Positions 32,829-43,068 of a stretch of DNA of 64,000 bases are shown here, one piece after another. The position numbers and the translations under genes are program-made. Below the pieces are notes generated by a model that was given only the letters and a program-made list of their open reading frames with translations, searched no databases and had not been told where the DNA came from. The stretch covers positions 88,430 to 152,429 of the forward strand of contig CAXAMN010008635.1 of the NCBI GenBank assembly GCA_963970005.1, given 5' to 3'. Within the stretch, counting starts at the first letter, position 1, and every line of letters begins with the position of its first letter. Source of the DNA: Durusdinium trenchii (lineage: Eukaryota > Sar > Dinophyceae > Suessiales > Symbiodiniaceae).

Positions 32829-34380
32829 CTTACACCGATGTTCTAAGTCATGTTGACATGGAAAACATGGCATGGCGGGGGCAATGGGGTTGTGGAACAT
32901 GTTTGGGTATAACGCCCTTGCTATTTCGACAGTCATCTGCCTGGGATAAAATGCTGTTCGAGCAGTCTGGGACCCGACTGCGTGGTCATGCTCATGGGGT
33001 TTATGTGGGCATTGGAAGCTCGAAAACAACTCGACGATTGCCTTGCTGGTGGTCATCAGTCGCCATCTTTTCTTTATTGGACGGCCTCTGGTGGACCTAA
33101 CACCAACTGCGCACCCATCAAACTCTACTGACATGAATTCAGGGTGGTTATCGAAGAACTGCTTAACATCTGCGCGCTGCCAACTTTCACATCCTTTTGG
33201 CCATTCGAACGTGACGGTTCCATTGCGTGCGAGAACAAGTTCTGCATTTGTGGCGAACTCAGCAAACAGGCAGGCGCTTAGCTTAGATTCCTTTACTTGG
33301 AGTGCATGTCTCTTAATGAACTGAGCCCCCCCTTTTAGGCGGTTCACTCTTTGCCACGGAGAGCCCGAAGTGCAGGGGATTGGAGCCCAGAGATCGGGGG
33401 TCTCGGCGCAATTGCTTATGTGATGGTGCAGTTGTGCCTGCATCTGTGAATCGTCAAGGTCGAGGTGTTCCTTAGACAACGCAATATGGGGAATACCCAT
33501 TTCCAAAAAGGTCTCGTGCATTTGCGAGTCTGACGCACACGCAAATTCGAACATGCATCGGGTCGGCCGCGCCTTGCGCGGTTTCTTTTTCCTCTTCTTT
33601 TTGGACTTAGACTTAGAAGCTTGAGTTGGTTGTGTTGAGGATGGCGTGCCAAACACCGGGACTCCACTCTCAGGACGAGTGTGGATGAGTTGCGTCCTAT
33701 ATGTGGTATGTGGCGAAAGCGATAGCCCTGCTATCACAGTTGGAGTTGCATCAATGACATGTGACTCGTCCTCGGTTACGTCTTCAGACGAATCAGTCGG
33801 AGGTGCGGTCTCGGGCTCCCGCGGTGGGAGTTCCTCCACGGTGATGCCTTCCTTCTTTTTGGCAAGAAGGTCACGCCTCTCCTCGTAAACCAGTTTGGCA
33901 AAACGTTTCCTACATGCGGGCGTGTGATATCGTGTTTTCTTTTCACACGCTTTGCACCCTGGGGCTTCGCTAAACCGAATGATGCGATCCAAAGTGATAT
34001 ACACCCCCCTGGTCTTTGGGTCCATGGGAGTTGGTGGGATAGCATCGGCTCCTTCCAAACCAAAAGGGATTTCCTTCCTGGGGATATCTGGCATGTCAAG
34101 ACGTGCAAGATCGTCGAGGATTCCTAAAGAACCTCCCTTCAAGTGCGCCAACTTAACAGAGGCCATTGGAAAACATGGAGGACCATCTTCAACATAAATC
34201 TCAGCTTCTGGGACTTCTTGGACATTGACGTGTTCACTAACTTTGTAGTCCATGTAATCAAGGGCACGAACGACATAGCGGTACCGAAAACCAGCATCTA
34301 TTCGCCAACCTAAGAACAAACATGGGGACATGTTAGGCTCTAGGGTGCGTTTAGATATCCGCTTAATCCGCTTATACGGT
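32829..34380 (-). CDS. copia polyprotein: integrase tail and methyltransferase-like domain
   Basis: The frame starts with the integrase C-terminal core (CLFLGWRIDAGFRYRYVV). A Cys/His cluster follows (GCKACEKKTRYHTPACRKR) and then a basic linker (SKSKSKKKRKKKPRKARP). The last 250 residues form a separate domain: MFEFACASDSQMHETFLEM, LWAPIPCTSGSPWQRVN, VTFEWPKGCESWQRAD and GCAVGVRSTRGRPIKKRWR, with HKPHEHDHAVGS near the end. The P-C and later E-W-P motifs parallel the Pro-Cys and E-Q-P motifs of the DIRS-like and element-B methyltransferase-like proteins in this window, so I infer a divergent methyltransferase fold. A domain of this type between integrase and RT is not part of the canonical copia layout. 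An in-frame TAG at 32826 separates it from the RT. Confidence 0.6.
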
Positions 34381-35444
34381 AATACATCAGTTGACCAAAT
34401 GAGTGTCTCATGCCGTCAAAGGGCTTGCGAGTAAGCGCCTCCCATTGTGTCTTTGCTGGTTCCAAAGCTGACGGTCTGTCAAAACTCATGGAAAGACATG
34501 CAAAGGGGTATGAGTGGGTGTGGAAGGAATATGGCAACCCAGATTGGAGGTGGATTGCTCTGCAACACTCCTTTTCTTCGCGGGCGTCTCTTTCCATCAT
34601 GGCGTTATGGGGCCATCTGTTTGGCAAGGTTCCGGAATCAGCCCTACTTCATGCGCAGCCTGTTCCAGCTCTCCAGCTTCGTCCATTTTGACAAGGACGC
34701 GCGTAGCTACCTCGTTGGCCTTTAAGCCTAGGAAATGACGAAAGTTCTTGGAGTGGGAACTAGCATCACGCTTGCTCATGGGGTATGCAATTCTAGCACC
34801 CGAGTAGGTGTCTCGGACTACGTGAACTGCTTTGACCCCGCCTACGCCTTTGCCGGCGAAGTCCTCCCCTTTTGCCGTTATGACGTCGTCGGTCGACAAC
34901 TGCTCATATGGACCTTTAGGTGGGTCTATGAAGTCGTCATCTTTGACATCAGGTTTGCGTGAGACTCTCTTAGAAGTCGACTTCGAGATCTGACAAACTA
35001 GACAAAAGGGATTCTTGGGGTAGTGTGTTAGAATATGCAGTTCCTCGAAAGCAGCTTTCTTAAAGATGCTAGGGTCGTCCGCTATTATTCTTGCTTCATC
35101 ACCATCATATGCAAGCTCTATTAATGTCTTGTCGTCATCCGGATGGGGCGGAATGCCCCCCGCGAATGCCTCAGCGGTCTCTGACCCTATGGCACTGGAC
35201 CTAGGAGAAGCATCCTCGACAGACTCGACTGGCTCGCTCACGTCGTCTGCTGCGACGGATGGTGTGTATTCTTCGTCCGAAACAGGATCTGGCGTCGTCT
35301 CCGCGGGAGTCGCGTCGATAGCACCAAGTGGCTGGAGTCGTTCGGGAGGAACAAACCGAATAGGTTTGACCTTCTCGTCATACTGTGGAACATACTCAAC
35401 AACTCTAGATGCACAGATCCTATGTTTTCGGGGAATACGCAGTC
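34340..35444 (-). CDS. copia integrase, frameshifted
   Basis: The zinc-binding HHCC region reads ELHILTHYPKNPFCLVCQ. The catalytic core then has the first Asp in EQLSTDDVITAKGED, the second in LVKMDEAGELEQAAHEVG, and, after a frameshift near 34625, the Glu in RWPHNAMMERDAREE followed by AIHLQSGLPYSFH. A second frameshift near 34390 leads into the next segment. Upstream the frame is open to the edge of element A at 35446, where it would join the protease. This enzyme would integrate the cDNA. The two frameshifts make it a pseudogene as it stands. Confidence 0.8.
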
Positions 35445-35446
35445 TA

Positions 35447-35484
35447 CCTCTAAGACCAGATTAGACTATTTTCTAACTAATAGT
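35447..35484 (+). repeat. Element A left TIR (38 bp) with TA target duplication at 35445-35446
   Basis: This is a perfect inverted match to 45637-45674. Past the perfect part, to about 35615, the sequence stays AT-rich and palindromic (repeated AATAGTCTATT, TTCTAACTAATAGTTAGAA, CAAGTCTATTTTGT and AACCTTG...CAAGGTT). The right end has its own version of the same motifs. Confidence 0.95.
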
Positions 35485-35850
35485 CTATTCAAAAAATTCT
35501 AACTAATAGTTAGAATTTAAATAAACTATTAGTATAAATTAGGGGATAATTTAAAGTCTATTTTGTAAAATAGACTCAAGTCTATTTTGTTAAATAACCT
35601 TGGAATGTCAAGGTTATGTTGCAAAAAACATGAGATCTTGTAAAGACATTTTGTTAGTTCATCTTAAATGTTTGTGGTCACACTTTAGAAAAACACAAAC
35701 TTGAGCAATGCATGTGACATGCAAAAGGCCTAAGTAACATTGAGCTCTGCCTAAGTAACATGTCCTAAGTAGCAGTACATGGCTTAAGTAACATGCAGAT
35801 TTCTTTCGCTCAAACTCACATCAGCAGGGATTTTTGGTCTCAAGAAAGAC

Positions 35851-35956
35851 TTCAGCTGGCACTACAGAGAGGATGATCCAAGACAGTTCAAGAAAAGGTG
35901 TGAACAAAACACACTTCCTGACAAATGACTTTGTGGACCAGGTAAATCAAAGGATG
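35851..35956 (+). repeat. Duplicated fragment of the first element-A gene
   Basis: The segment from TTCAGCTGGCACTACAGAG to AAATCAAAGGATG is a near copy of 36291-36390, inside the first Lys-rich gene. It carries small indels (an extra AG in CAGAGAGGATG and a TGTG in AGGTGTGAAC) that break the frame. It lies just upstream of the intact gene, so it is a truncated duplicate. Confidence 0.85.
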
Positions 35957-36048
35957 TTGTAGTTTCATGAGGAAACAATGTTTGACTATGTTTGTCTTAA
36001 GTAGCACCTGACACATCTTCTTTCTTTTTTTGAGCACCTGTGGCGCAC

Positions 36049-37281
36049 ATGGCATTCTCTAAGAGAATGAAAGTGGACCCTTCCATTGGTGTCATGGGCC
36101 TCCAAAGAGTGCTGTCCAAGGAAATGAACAGAAGAGAGGACAAAGATTTGTTTGGTGGTTTGAAGCATCCTATGAATGCTCAGTGGAGTTGGAAGACAAG
36201 CCCTTGTCCTCAATGGATGGCACAATGTCATGAAATGCTGGTGGACTTCTTGAAGATTGCACCAAATGGGCTGCTAGGGTCAGCCAAACTTAAGCTGGCA
36301 CTACAGAGGATGATCCAAGACAGTTCAAAAAAGGTGAACAAAACACACTTCCATACAGATGACTTTGTGGACCAAGTAGATCAAAGGATTCGTGTTTTGC
36401 TTGCACAAGCCAGAAGCATCAAGAAGAACCACGAAGCTTACACTACAGCAATGAGGAAGGCCACTGTGGAAGATAAAGACAAGGTGGATTGCATTTTGGA
36501 ACACCTTCAGTTTGATGCAGCTGAGGACAGCACTTCAGGCATTTCTTGCACAGCTATTGTGCCTTTCAGGGCTCAGAATGATTCCCAGTCTTCAAGGCCA
36601 CCTGCTTCAATGCCTGCTGCTGGAATGAATGAAACAACAGGATCTCCAGCCCAAGTGTTCAGAAGGATTTTGAGCAAACAGGCCAGCACACCCAACAAAG
36701 AGGAAAGCATTAGCACAGCAAAAGCACAAGAGCTTGTGGTGGAGAAGTCCAAGCCTTTGAAGAAACCCAAACCTTTGGGGCTTGTTGTGGGGCCTATGGA
36801 AAGCTCAACAGAAGATGATTTTGAACAGAAGATTCCAGCCCCAAAGGCAAAAGGAGTGAAAGCCATTGGCAAGGCAACGGTGAAGACACTTGAGAAATCC
36901 TATGGATTGAATGCTGCAGATTTGGCAATGGTTGCAAGCAGCTTGGAAACAAAAGTTGAGCCAGTGAAAGGACCAAAAAAGAAACCAGCTTGCAAAAAAG
37001 GACCATTGAAAAGGCCAGCCAAGACTTCTCCTGAGGAGGGAGAACTTGAACAGGCAAGTGAGCTTGAAGCAGAAGAGCCACATGAGGAAGCAGGGCCTGA
37101 AGAGCCAAGAGAAGAAAAGAAATGCAGCTTCAAACACCGCAAAACAAGCAGTGTGTATGCCAAGGAAAGGAAATTGCAGTTGAAGATGGGGGCTTCCCCT
37201 GAAACAGCCAAAAAGAAAGCCAGGGCAGCCCTTCGAGAGGTAGCTGCCAAAATTGATGCAGGTTTGATCAAAGAGTCTTAA
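36049..37281 (+). CDS. Element A accessory gene 1: Lys/Glu-rich protein, 410 aa
   Basis: An ATG at 36049 opens a single frame to a TAA. The N-terminal 140 residues look folded (MAFSKRMKVDPSIGVMGLQ, SPCPQWMAQCHEMLVDFLK, DDFVDQVDQRIRVLLAQARS). The remainder is low-complexity, rich in Lys, Pro and Glu (KPLKKPKPLGLVVGP, KGPKKKPACKKGPLKRPAK), and ends in a basic helix (ETAKKKARAALREVAAKID). This suggests a nuclear, DNA- or RNA-binding protein. It is the first gene from the left end of element A, as the acidic gene is in element B. No known domain is recognised. In CACTA-type elements a second protein binds subterminal repeats, and a comparable role is possible but unproven. Confidence 0.7.
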   Translation: MAFSKRMKVDPSIGVMGLQRVLSKEMNRREDKDLFGGLKHPMNAQWSWKTSPCPQWMAQCHEMLVDFLKIAPNGLLGSAKLKLALQRMIQDSSKKVNKTHFHTDDFVDQVDQRIRVLLAQARSIKKNHEAYTTAMRKATVEDKDKVDCILEHLQFDAAEDSTSGISCTAIVPFRAQNDSQSSRPPASMPAAGMNETTGSPAQVFRRILSKQASTPNKEESISTAKAQELVVEKSKPLKKPKPLGLVVGPMESSTEDDFEQKIPAPKAKGVKAIGKATVKTLEKSYGLNAADLAMVASSLETKVEPVKGPKKKPACKKGPLKRPAKTSPEEGELEQASELEAEEPHEEAGPEEPREEKKCSFKHRKTSSVYAKERKLQLKMGASPETAKKKARAALREVAAKIDAGLIKES

Positions 37282-37439
37282 CCTTGTGAAAAGACAGGGT
37301 TTGTTTCACCAGACCAGCTGTGAGGAAAAACACTGTGCTTTATGCTTGGTGAAAGCATGCAAGCATCACCTAGACTGTTGCACGTGCTTTCTATTGTTTT
37401 CTTTTGCTTTAAATATTCACACAAAGACACCTTGTTGAA

Positions 37440-37830
37440 TCAACCTCTATATAGGTAGCAAGAGAATATAGGTAGCAAAGAAAAAAGCACAAAGAATCTA
37501 AGTAGCAAAAAACTAGGTAGCAAGAAACTAAGTAGCAAAGAACTAGGTAGCAAGAAACTAAGTAGCAAAGATCTAGGTAGCAAGAAACTGAATAGCAAAG
37601 ATCTAGGTAGCAAGAAACTAAGTAGCAAAGAACTAGGTAGCAAGAAACTAAGTAGCAAAGATCTAGGTAGCAAAGCTGCTTGGCAAAAAGTGGGGTTATA
37701 GGCTGCAGGGCTGGTAGCCAGCTTCACAAAGATATGCTAGGTGTAGCATGTTTGGTTCAAGGTGAAAGTCTAAGCAGCAACTATATCTAGGTAGCAAAGA
37801 TCTAGCTAGCAAAGATCTAGGTAGCACACC
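37440..37830 (+). repeat. CTAGGTAGCAA / CTAAGTAGCAA tandem array
   Basis: About 20 copies of a 12-17 bp unit, (A/G)A(A/T)CTA(A/G)GTAGCAA(A/G), are packed into the spacer between the first two genes of element A. A run of regular 30-35 bp double units lies at 37500-37680. Leucine/serine frames on the minus strand come from the repeat. Confidence 0.9.
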
Positions 37831-37898
37831 TTCTCACCAATGTTCCAGCAACCAGAGTTGTGTTTGCAAACACAAACCACTTAGCACACACACAACCA

Positions 37899-38935
37899 AT
37901 GGCAAGGGTTTGGGTAGGTGGCCTGCCATGGTGGGTGACAGCATGGGAGGTGCACCAATGGGTTGCATATGGGCTGCAGCCAATTGGTGTGGTGATGAGG
38001 AGTACACATGCTTGTGCAACCAAACAGCACTGCTTTGTTGCTTTCCCCAACCAGGAAGTGAGAGACCTGGCACTAAACCTGTTGCCCCCTGCAGCTTTTG
38101 GTGAGAGAGTGTCACTGAAAGCTGAGCACATACGACCAGCACTGGCAAGAACAACACCAAAACAAGCAGCCCACCCAAAGGCAAAAGTGACACCGAAACC
38201 AAAAGCCCAGGCACCAATGGTAGAAGTGACACCAAAACCAGAAGCCCAGGCACCAATGGCAGAAGTGACACCAAAACAAGAAACCCGTCACCAATGGCAG
38301 AAGCAACACCAACAGGCCACCTCCTTCGCGCATCAGGAGCAAGGCCAAAACATGCTGCCCAGCCACCAAGTTTTGGTGAAGAGCTGACTAACTCAATGAA
38401 AAAAGCATGGCAAGAAACACCACCTTTGCCTCCAGCAAGCTCTGCACTTGCACCTGCCTCCAAGCCAGAAACAGAAGAGCCAGAAATCCCAGTGCCAACA
38501 AAACCTGAACCAGATTTGCCTGTCCCTACTGAAGCTGAACTAGCATTCCCAGTGCACCAAATTGCTGCAGAAGTTCCTGTGCCATGTCCCAAATCACCAC
38601 CCTTGCTGCCAGAAAGCCCAAGTGTTGAGTCACCTCCTGTTGGGCCTTCTCGCACTAAGACACCTAGTGATACAAGCTGGCAATGTGTATCTGGTGCTGA
38701 CAGCCCAACTTTGCTCTTGGATCTGGAAAGCACTTCTCCTGCAAATGAGTGCCTTGGCTCAAAGAACATGTCTAGAAGGGCTGCCCATGAAGGTAGTTGC
38801 CAAGGAAGGTGGCTCTGGTTGGATACCCTGTACCATGGTTTCACCTTGAGCTTGGATGGTGAGCTAACATGCAAGGGGTGCAGCTGCTGCCAGCTTGATT
38901 GCAAGGCATGCAAAACAGTTACTTGTCTGTTTTGA
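37899..38935 (+). CDS. Element A accessory gene 2: RRM-like protein with a frameshift
   Basis: The ATG at 37899 gives MARVWVGGLPWWVTAWEV and, 45 residues on, QHCFVAFPNQEVRD. These fit the RNP2 and RNP1 strands of an RNA-recognition motif. A 13-residue Pro/Lys repeat follows (VTPKPKAQAPMVE type). The third repeat unit is one base short (38265-38302), which shifts the frame; the protein plainly continues in the second frame (from about 38294). That part reads KHAAQPPSFGEELTNSMKKA, is Pro/Glu-rich, and ends in a Cys-rich tail (CKGCSCCQLDCKACK). Single-strand RNA or DNA binding is inferred. This copy is either broken or the base is an assembly error. Confidence 0.55.
38187..38302 (+). repeat. 39-bp minisatellite inside the RRM-like gene
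   Basis: Units at 38187-38225 and 38226-38264 are 39 bp. The third, 38265-38302, is 38 bp. The unit starts GTGACACCAAAACCAG and ends CACCAATGGCAGAA. The lost base in the third copy causes the frameshift. Confidence 0.9.
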
Positions 38936-39029
38936 TTGAACACCTTGTGTTTTGTTCTTTGTTTGGTTTTATGTTTCAATCCAAGGCTGTGCTTGCATTC
39001 CTCAGGAAGAGCGCCTTTGGCTGCAAGCA

Positions 39030-39360
39030 AGGTTAGCACTGCTAAGTAACATGTATCTTGATTTAAGTAGCATGACCAACCTAGGTAATGTGAATTCACC
39101 TAGGTAGCAAACCAAGTAGTGTCAAAGCCATTCTAGGTAGCAACCCATTCAAGTTGCTTTCCCTAAGTAACATTTGAACCATTCTAGGGGTATCATTATC
39201 TAAGTAGCATTCAAGCACTTCTAAGTTTCACTCTCTAAGTAACATTGACAGCCTAAATAACATTGGCTCCTAGCATTGAACACATCTAGGTCTCATTTTC
39301 TAAGTAACTTTGACACCCTAAGTAACACTGACTGCTAAGTAGTACATTGCTTATTTCAGG
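39030..39360 (+). repeat. Dispersed CTAAGTAACATT / CTAGGTAGCA motif cluster
   Basis: At least 15 matches to (C)TAAGTAACATT or CTAGGTAGCA lie in 330 bp of non-coding DNA. The same motifs occur near both ends of element A (35710-35800 and 45415-45470) and at 40075-40195, 41090 and 42795-42960, mostly in one orientation. Confidence 0.8.
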
Positions 39361-39373
39361 TAGCACTGGTAGC

Positions 39374-39715
39374 GCGCATCGATTTCAGAAAATGTACTGT
39401 CAGGACATGAGTCCAAAGCACAGGGCTATGAGGTCTTCCCCACCACAGAGTGGGAAGACAACCTCTTCCAGCTCAAGAACCAGGAGGACAAAGAGAACAA
39501 AGAGCAGGAAAGAAGGGAAAACCTTGAGAGACACCTCCAGCTCGCAAGGCAGGACCAGCGTAGCAGAACAGGAGCTAGCAGCTCATGGTGGCAGGAAGGC
39601 GACAGGCAACAACCAGAAGAGGAAAGCTCATGGCAGGGCAGATCATGGTGGCAGCAGGAAGATGGCAGATCATGGTGGCAGTGTGAAGATGGAAAGAGCT
39701 GGGCTTGGAACAGAG
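39374..39715 (+). CDS. Element A Trp/Gln/Glu-rich ORF, probable exon
   Basis: Two overlapping plus frames exist. The better one follows a TTTCAG acceptor at 39375 and reads GYEVFPTTEWEDNLFQLKN, then RRENLERHLQLARQDQR, and then tryptophan-rich repeats (SSWWQEGDRQQ, GRSWWQQEDGRSWWQ). It ends in a stop near 39713. The alternative frame, 39347-39772, is Lys/Ser-rich and looks like a shadow. The protein is unknown. Its place between the RRM-like gene and the second Lys-rich gene suggests an exon of one of them. Confidence 0.35.
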
Positions 39716-40400
39716 GTGAAAGATGAAAGTGAGGCCAGGTTTTGCAAATTGAACTCACATCTTTTTAGGTAATCAGAAATTAAGTAGCAAAGAAATAGGC
39801 ACAGAGTCTATATCATCGTATGTTTTGCTGAAATTCTTGCAGGATTAAGAGCACATGAAGGGCTGACAAGACAATGTCACTTGTTTCAGTTGAGCCCTCA
39901 GAGATCTTTGTTTTTGTTCTTGTTTACTGTTTGTTTGACATCGAAATTAATTGAATTGAGGCGAGTAGTGAAGCTCAAGCTGCTGACAACCCTTGAGATG
40001 AAAAAAGGCGCACAGCTTTGCAACTTTGTGGAAGGAGTAGATTGACATATGGTATTGGCCTGAGTGGCAGAAGGCTAGGTAACACCACCCTTTTCTTCTG
40101 AGTAGCATTCATGTTTGGTCTAAGTAACAAAGTAAATGACCATTCTAAGTAACATTTGAACTAAGTCATTTGAACTAAAGTCATTTGGACTAAGTTGCAT
40201 GAATCTAGGCAGAGCTTTGCAATCTCTTTGCTGCATTCATTGTTTTGAATTTGGCAAGCACTCATATGCAAGTAGTTGCATAGTTTTGCATTCAATAAAC
40301 CTAGACAAACTTTACCAAATAAGTCAAAAAGTCGTATACAAGCAAAGAAAAAATTTAAACAGAAATAGAAAATATAGTTGAAAATATTTAACTATAATAG

Positions 40401-40691
40401 AAAGTGACCCAAAAGTGACACAAAAGTGACACTAAAGTGACACTAATAGTGTCACTTTTACATTGAAACTAACACTAAAAGTGTTAGTTTGATATTGAAA
40501 CTAACACTTGTAGTGTTAGTTTTATTAAAATGACACTTATAGTGTCACTTTGAATATAAAAGTAACAGTTTGAGTGTTAGTTTAAATGAAAGTGACACTT
40601 TTAGTGTTAGTTTCAATGTAAAAGTAACACTATTAGTGTCACTTTAGTGTCACTTTTGTGTCACTTTTGTGTCACTTTTGTGTTATTTTTG
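40401..40691. mobile_element. Foldback MITE-like element nested in element A
   Basis: Arms of roughly 85-90 bp (40401-40490 and 40600-40691) are near-perfect inverted repeats made of AAAGTGACAC(T/A)AA steps. The core has smaller palindromes (AAACTAACACTAAAAGTGTT, AGTGTCAC...GTGACACT). The whole could fold into one long hairpin. It is non-coding, AT-rich at its margins, and unrelated in sequence to the element A TIRs. It sits in the spacer upstream of the second Lys-rich gene. Confidence 0.8.
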
Positions 40692-41140
40692 TCTATTTTT
40701 GTATATTTTTGAACTTATACTCATTAATTTATATGTGTTTGGTATGTGTTTTTGATATTTTTGTGTAGTTTGATTGAAAGAAATCTAGTCCACTGTCTTT
40801 TGCGCAATAGTTGGGTCCACTGTCTTTTGTATTTTGTTCAGTGTGGTTCTTTTTATACTAGTATTGTGTGTTCAAAACAACATATATGTATATATAGTGG
40901 TTACCAACCTTGGAGAAATCTAAATGACACTTCATCAGCTTTACCACATTTTTTGGAACTCACCTCATTATCTAAGTCACATTGTGCTTGTTGTGTTCGC
41001 TTTTGTGGCTTCAGAGTTGCTTTGTTGCAACATCAGGCAAAAACCTTTAGTGGCACAAACAAAGCAAAAGAACAAAGCAAACACAAAAGTGAATCTAGGT
41101 AGCATTCTGTGGTGCTTTAAGTCACATTTGGAGGCCAGCC

Positions 41141-42379
41141 ATGGCCTCATCTCCCAAGAAGGAGGTTAAGAGTGATGTTCCAGCAGAACCAGCTACTCCA
41201 GGAAGGCAGGCTTTGGCATCTGCACCAAAGACACCAAAGACATCAAAGAAAAAGCCAGCAGCTTCACCCAAGCCTGGAGCAAAAGGACACGCAAAACCAA
41301 AAGCAAAACCAAAGGTGAAACCAAGCATTGAGAAAAAGAAGGAAGAAAAGGCAACACCAAAGAGTAAGCCAAAAAGTGTCCCAAAAAAAGAAAGCTTCTC
41401 AGACAAAGTACAGAAGTGGAAGATGGAAGAGGACAAGAAAGATGCTGAGGACTCAGAGGATGCTTGTGAAGATAGCAAAGATGCTACAACAACAGCAGAC
41501 AAGAGAGACTTGGCTAAGACCAGAAAGTACAAGAGGATGGCTGACGCCAATGCAATTCCCCAACACATCTCAGAGATGATGGATGCAGCAAAGACAAGGG
41601 CAGAGAAAACAGCAATCATAAACCAGCTGTTTGACAAGGATAGCAAGGGAAAGCTTTTGATGAGGGCAGAGAAGCCTGTGTTCAAGTCAGGCGCAACAGC
41701 TACCAATGAAAAGTTTGGCAAGGACCAAACAGTGGGAAAGCCCTGGGATGTCTTCTTGTGGGAAAGCTTTGGTGGAAACAATGAAGCCCTACAGAGTGCA
41801 GTTGCCAATGGATCGGTGCAATCATGGACACAGGATGGAGTGAAGTTTGCTGGCTACAGGACTACCAAAGCAGGCATTGAAAAGAGTGTCAGCAATGTAC
41901 ACCAGATGGAATCTGGTGAAACCGAAGTATCTCAAGATACTTACAAAGCTCTGAACAAAGCTTTTTCAAGCATGGCCTGGTCTTTTGCAGACGAAGAGGA
42001 AGGTGAAGCACCAGGGCCACTTCCAGCACAAGGTTCTAAAGTGAAAGCAGTGGAACATGCAGGGCTGACTTCAAGTATGAAAGCTTTGCTTGATGAAGCA
42101 AAAGGTGCCCAAGAAAGGCTGCATGCCACAGCAATGAAACTGCTGGGCAAATGTTCAGCTGCAGATGACAAAGCCAAGTTCAAGGCTTGTGTGTTGGAAT
42201 TGAAAGACTGGGTGACCAAGAATGAACACATTCTCACCTGGGAAGAACTCCCTGATGAATCAGCTCTCACACCAACCAACTTCAAGGAGTACATGTCCAA
42301 GCAAGCTGATGCTACAGTGAAGCTTAATGAAAGGGTGGAACAGTTTAAAGCCTTGCTTCGCAGCAGGAAGGAGCTGTAG
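41141..42379 (+). CDS. Element A accessory gene 3: Lys-rich protein with conserved C-terminal helical region, 412 aa
   Basis: An ATG at 41141 starts MASSPKKEVKSDVPAEPAT; the first 110 residues are Lys/Pro-rich. The middle part has QLFDKDSKGKLLMRAEKPV and GKPWDVFLWESFGGN. The C-terminal part, SSMKALLDEAKGAQERLHAT then CSAADDKAKFKACVLEL and KNEHILTWEELPD, resembles LLDHAERMEKHYKTLQ and LEDDEFFKKCIGKIEKEQKW in the matching element-B protein. Both genes lie immediately before the transposase-like gene. I infer a conserved partner of the transposase, perhaps a DNA-binding or targeting factor. No known domain is recognised. The frame is intact. Confidence 0.7.
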   Translation: MASSPKKEVKSDVPAEPATPGRQALASAPKTPKTSKKKPAASPKPGAKGHAKPKAKPKVKPSIEKKKEEKATPKSKPKSVPKKESFSDKVQKWKMEEDKKDAEDSEDACEDSKDATTTADKRDLAKTRKYKRMADANAIPQHISEMMDAAKTRAEKTAIINQLFDKDSKGKLLMRAEKPVFKSGATATNEKFGKDQTVGKPWDVFLWESFGGNNEALQSAVANGSVQSWTQDGVKFAGYRTTKAGIEKSVSNVHQMESGETEVSQDTYKALNKAFSSMAWSFADEEEGEAPGPLPAQGSKVKAVEHAGLTSSMKALLDEAKGAQERLHATAMKLLGKCSAADDKAKFKACVLELKDWVTKNEHILTWEELPDESALTPTNFKEYMSKQADATVKLNERVEQFKALLRSRKEL

Positions 42380-43068
42380 GGTACTGTTTAGGGAGCAGCT
42401 GGCCGCTCAAACAACTCACCATATAATGGTTGCCAACCATGTTTGGTTTTGGAGGCATGTAGGCCCCTTTAAACATATGTACTTGTTGTTCTTGGCCTGG
42501 AGCGCACAGCTGCAAACCTTGAAACTGCCAGAACCTCTTTGTCTGTGTGTGTCAAGTTTTGTCACTCATGTGAATGCATGTGTCATTTTGAATATGCAAG
42601 ACAACCTTTTCTTGTAAGTGTGGTGTTGGTTCCAAGCAAAGGTTCACAGAGCAGGTTGTTTTTGTAGAAACAGCTCAAGCATGGGAGCTGGAAAGATAAA
42701 CTCTAGGCTTGCTGCTTCTGCTTTGCATTCATCTGTGTTGGTCAGCATTTAAGAGAAGCACATGGTGATCAGTTGTGAAAACTTTGACACGCACTAGGTA
42801 GCATGTGCTAGGTAACATTTTGAAGGCAGGGTTGTATTTCAATGATGTCATATTCTATAGGATGCTATACTAACTAAGTCACATTTTGCATAAGTAACTA
42901 AGTAACATTTTGCATACTAGCCAACATTGAAAGCTAGGATGTATTCCAATTAGGTAACATTGTGCTTTGGCTGGAACCAGGATTGTGCATTGTGCTGTTG
43001 CATTTGGCCCTTGGCTTGTGGTCTGCATCGACTACAATTGCTCACAGCTCAAAAAGGCTGGCAGCAAA

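Noticed and set aside
37440..37830. Regularly spaced repeats as a CRISPR array
   Set aside because: Units of 12-17 bp have no unique spacers, the context is eukaryotic, and no cas genes are present.
37834..39099. 421-codon minus-strand frame opposite the RRM-like gene
   Set aside because: It is the shadow of the plus-strand gene; its Leu/Val/Cys-rich repeats mirror the Pro/Lys repeat on the other strand.
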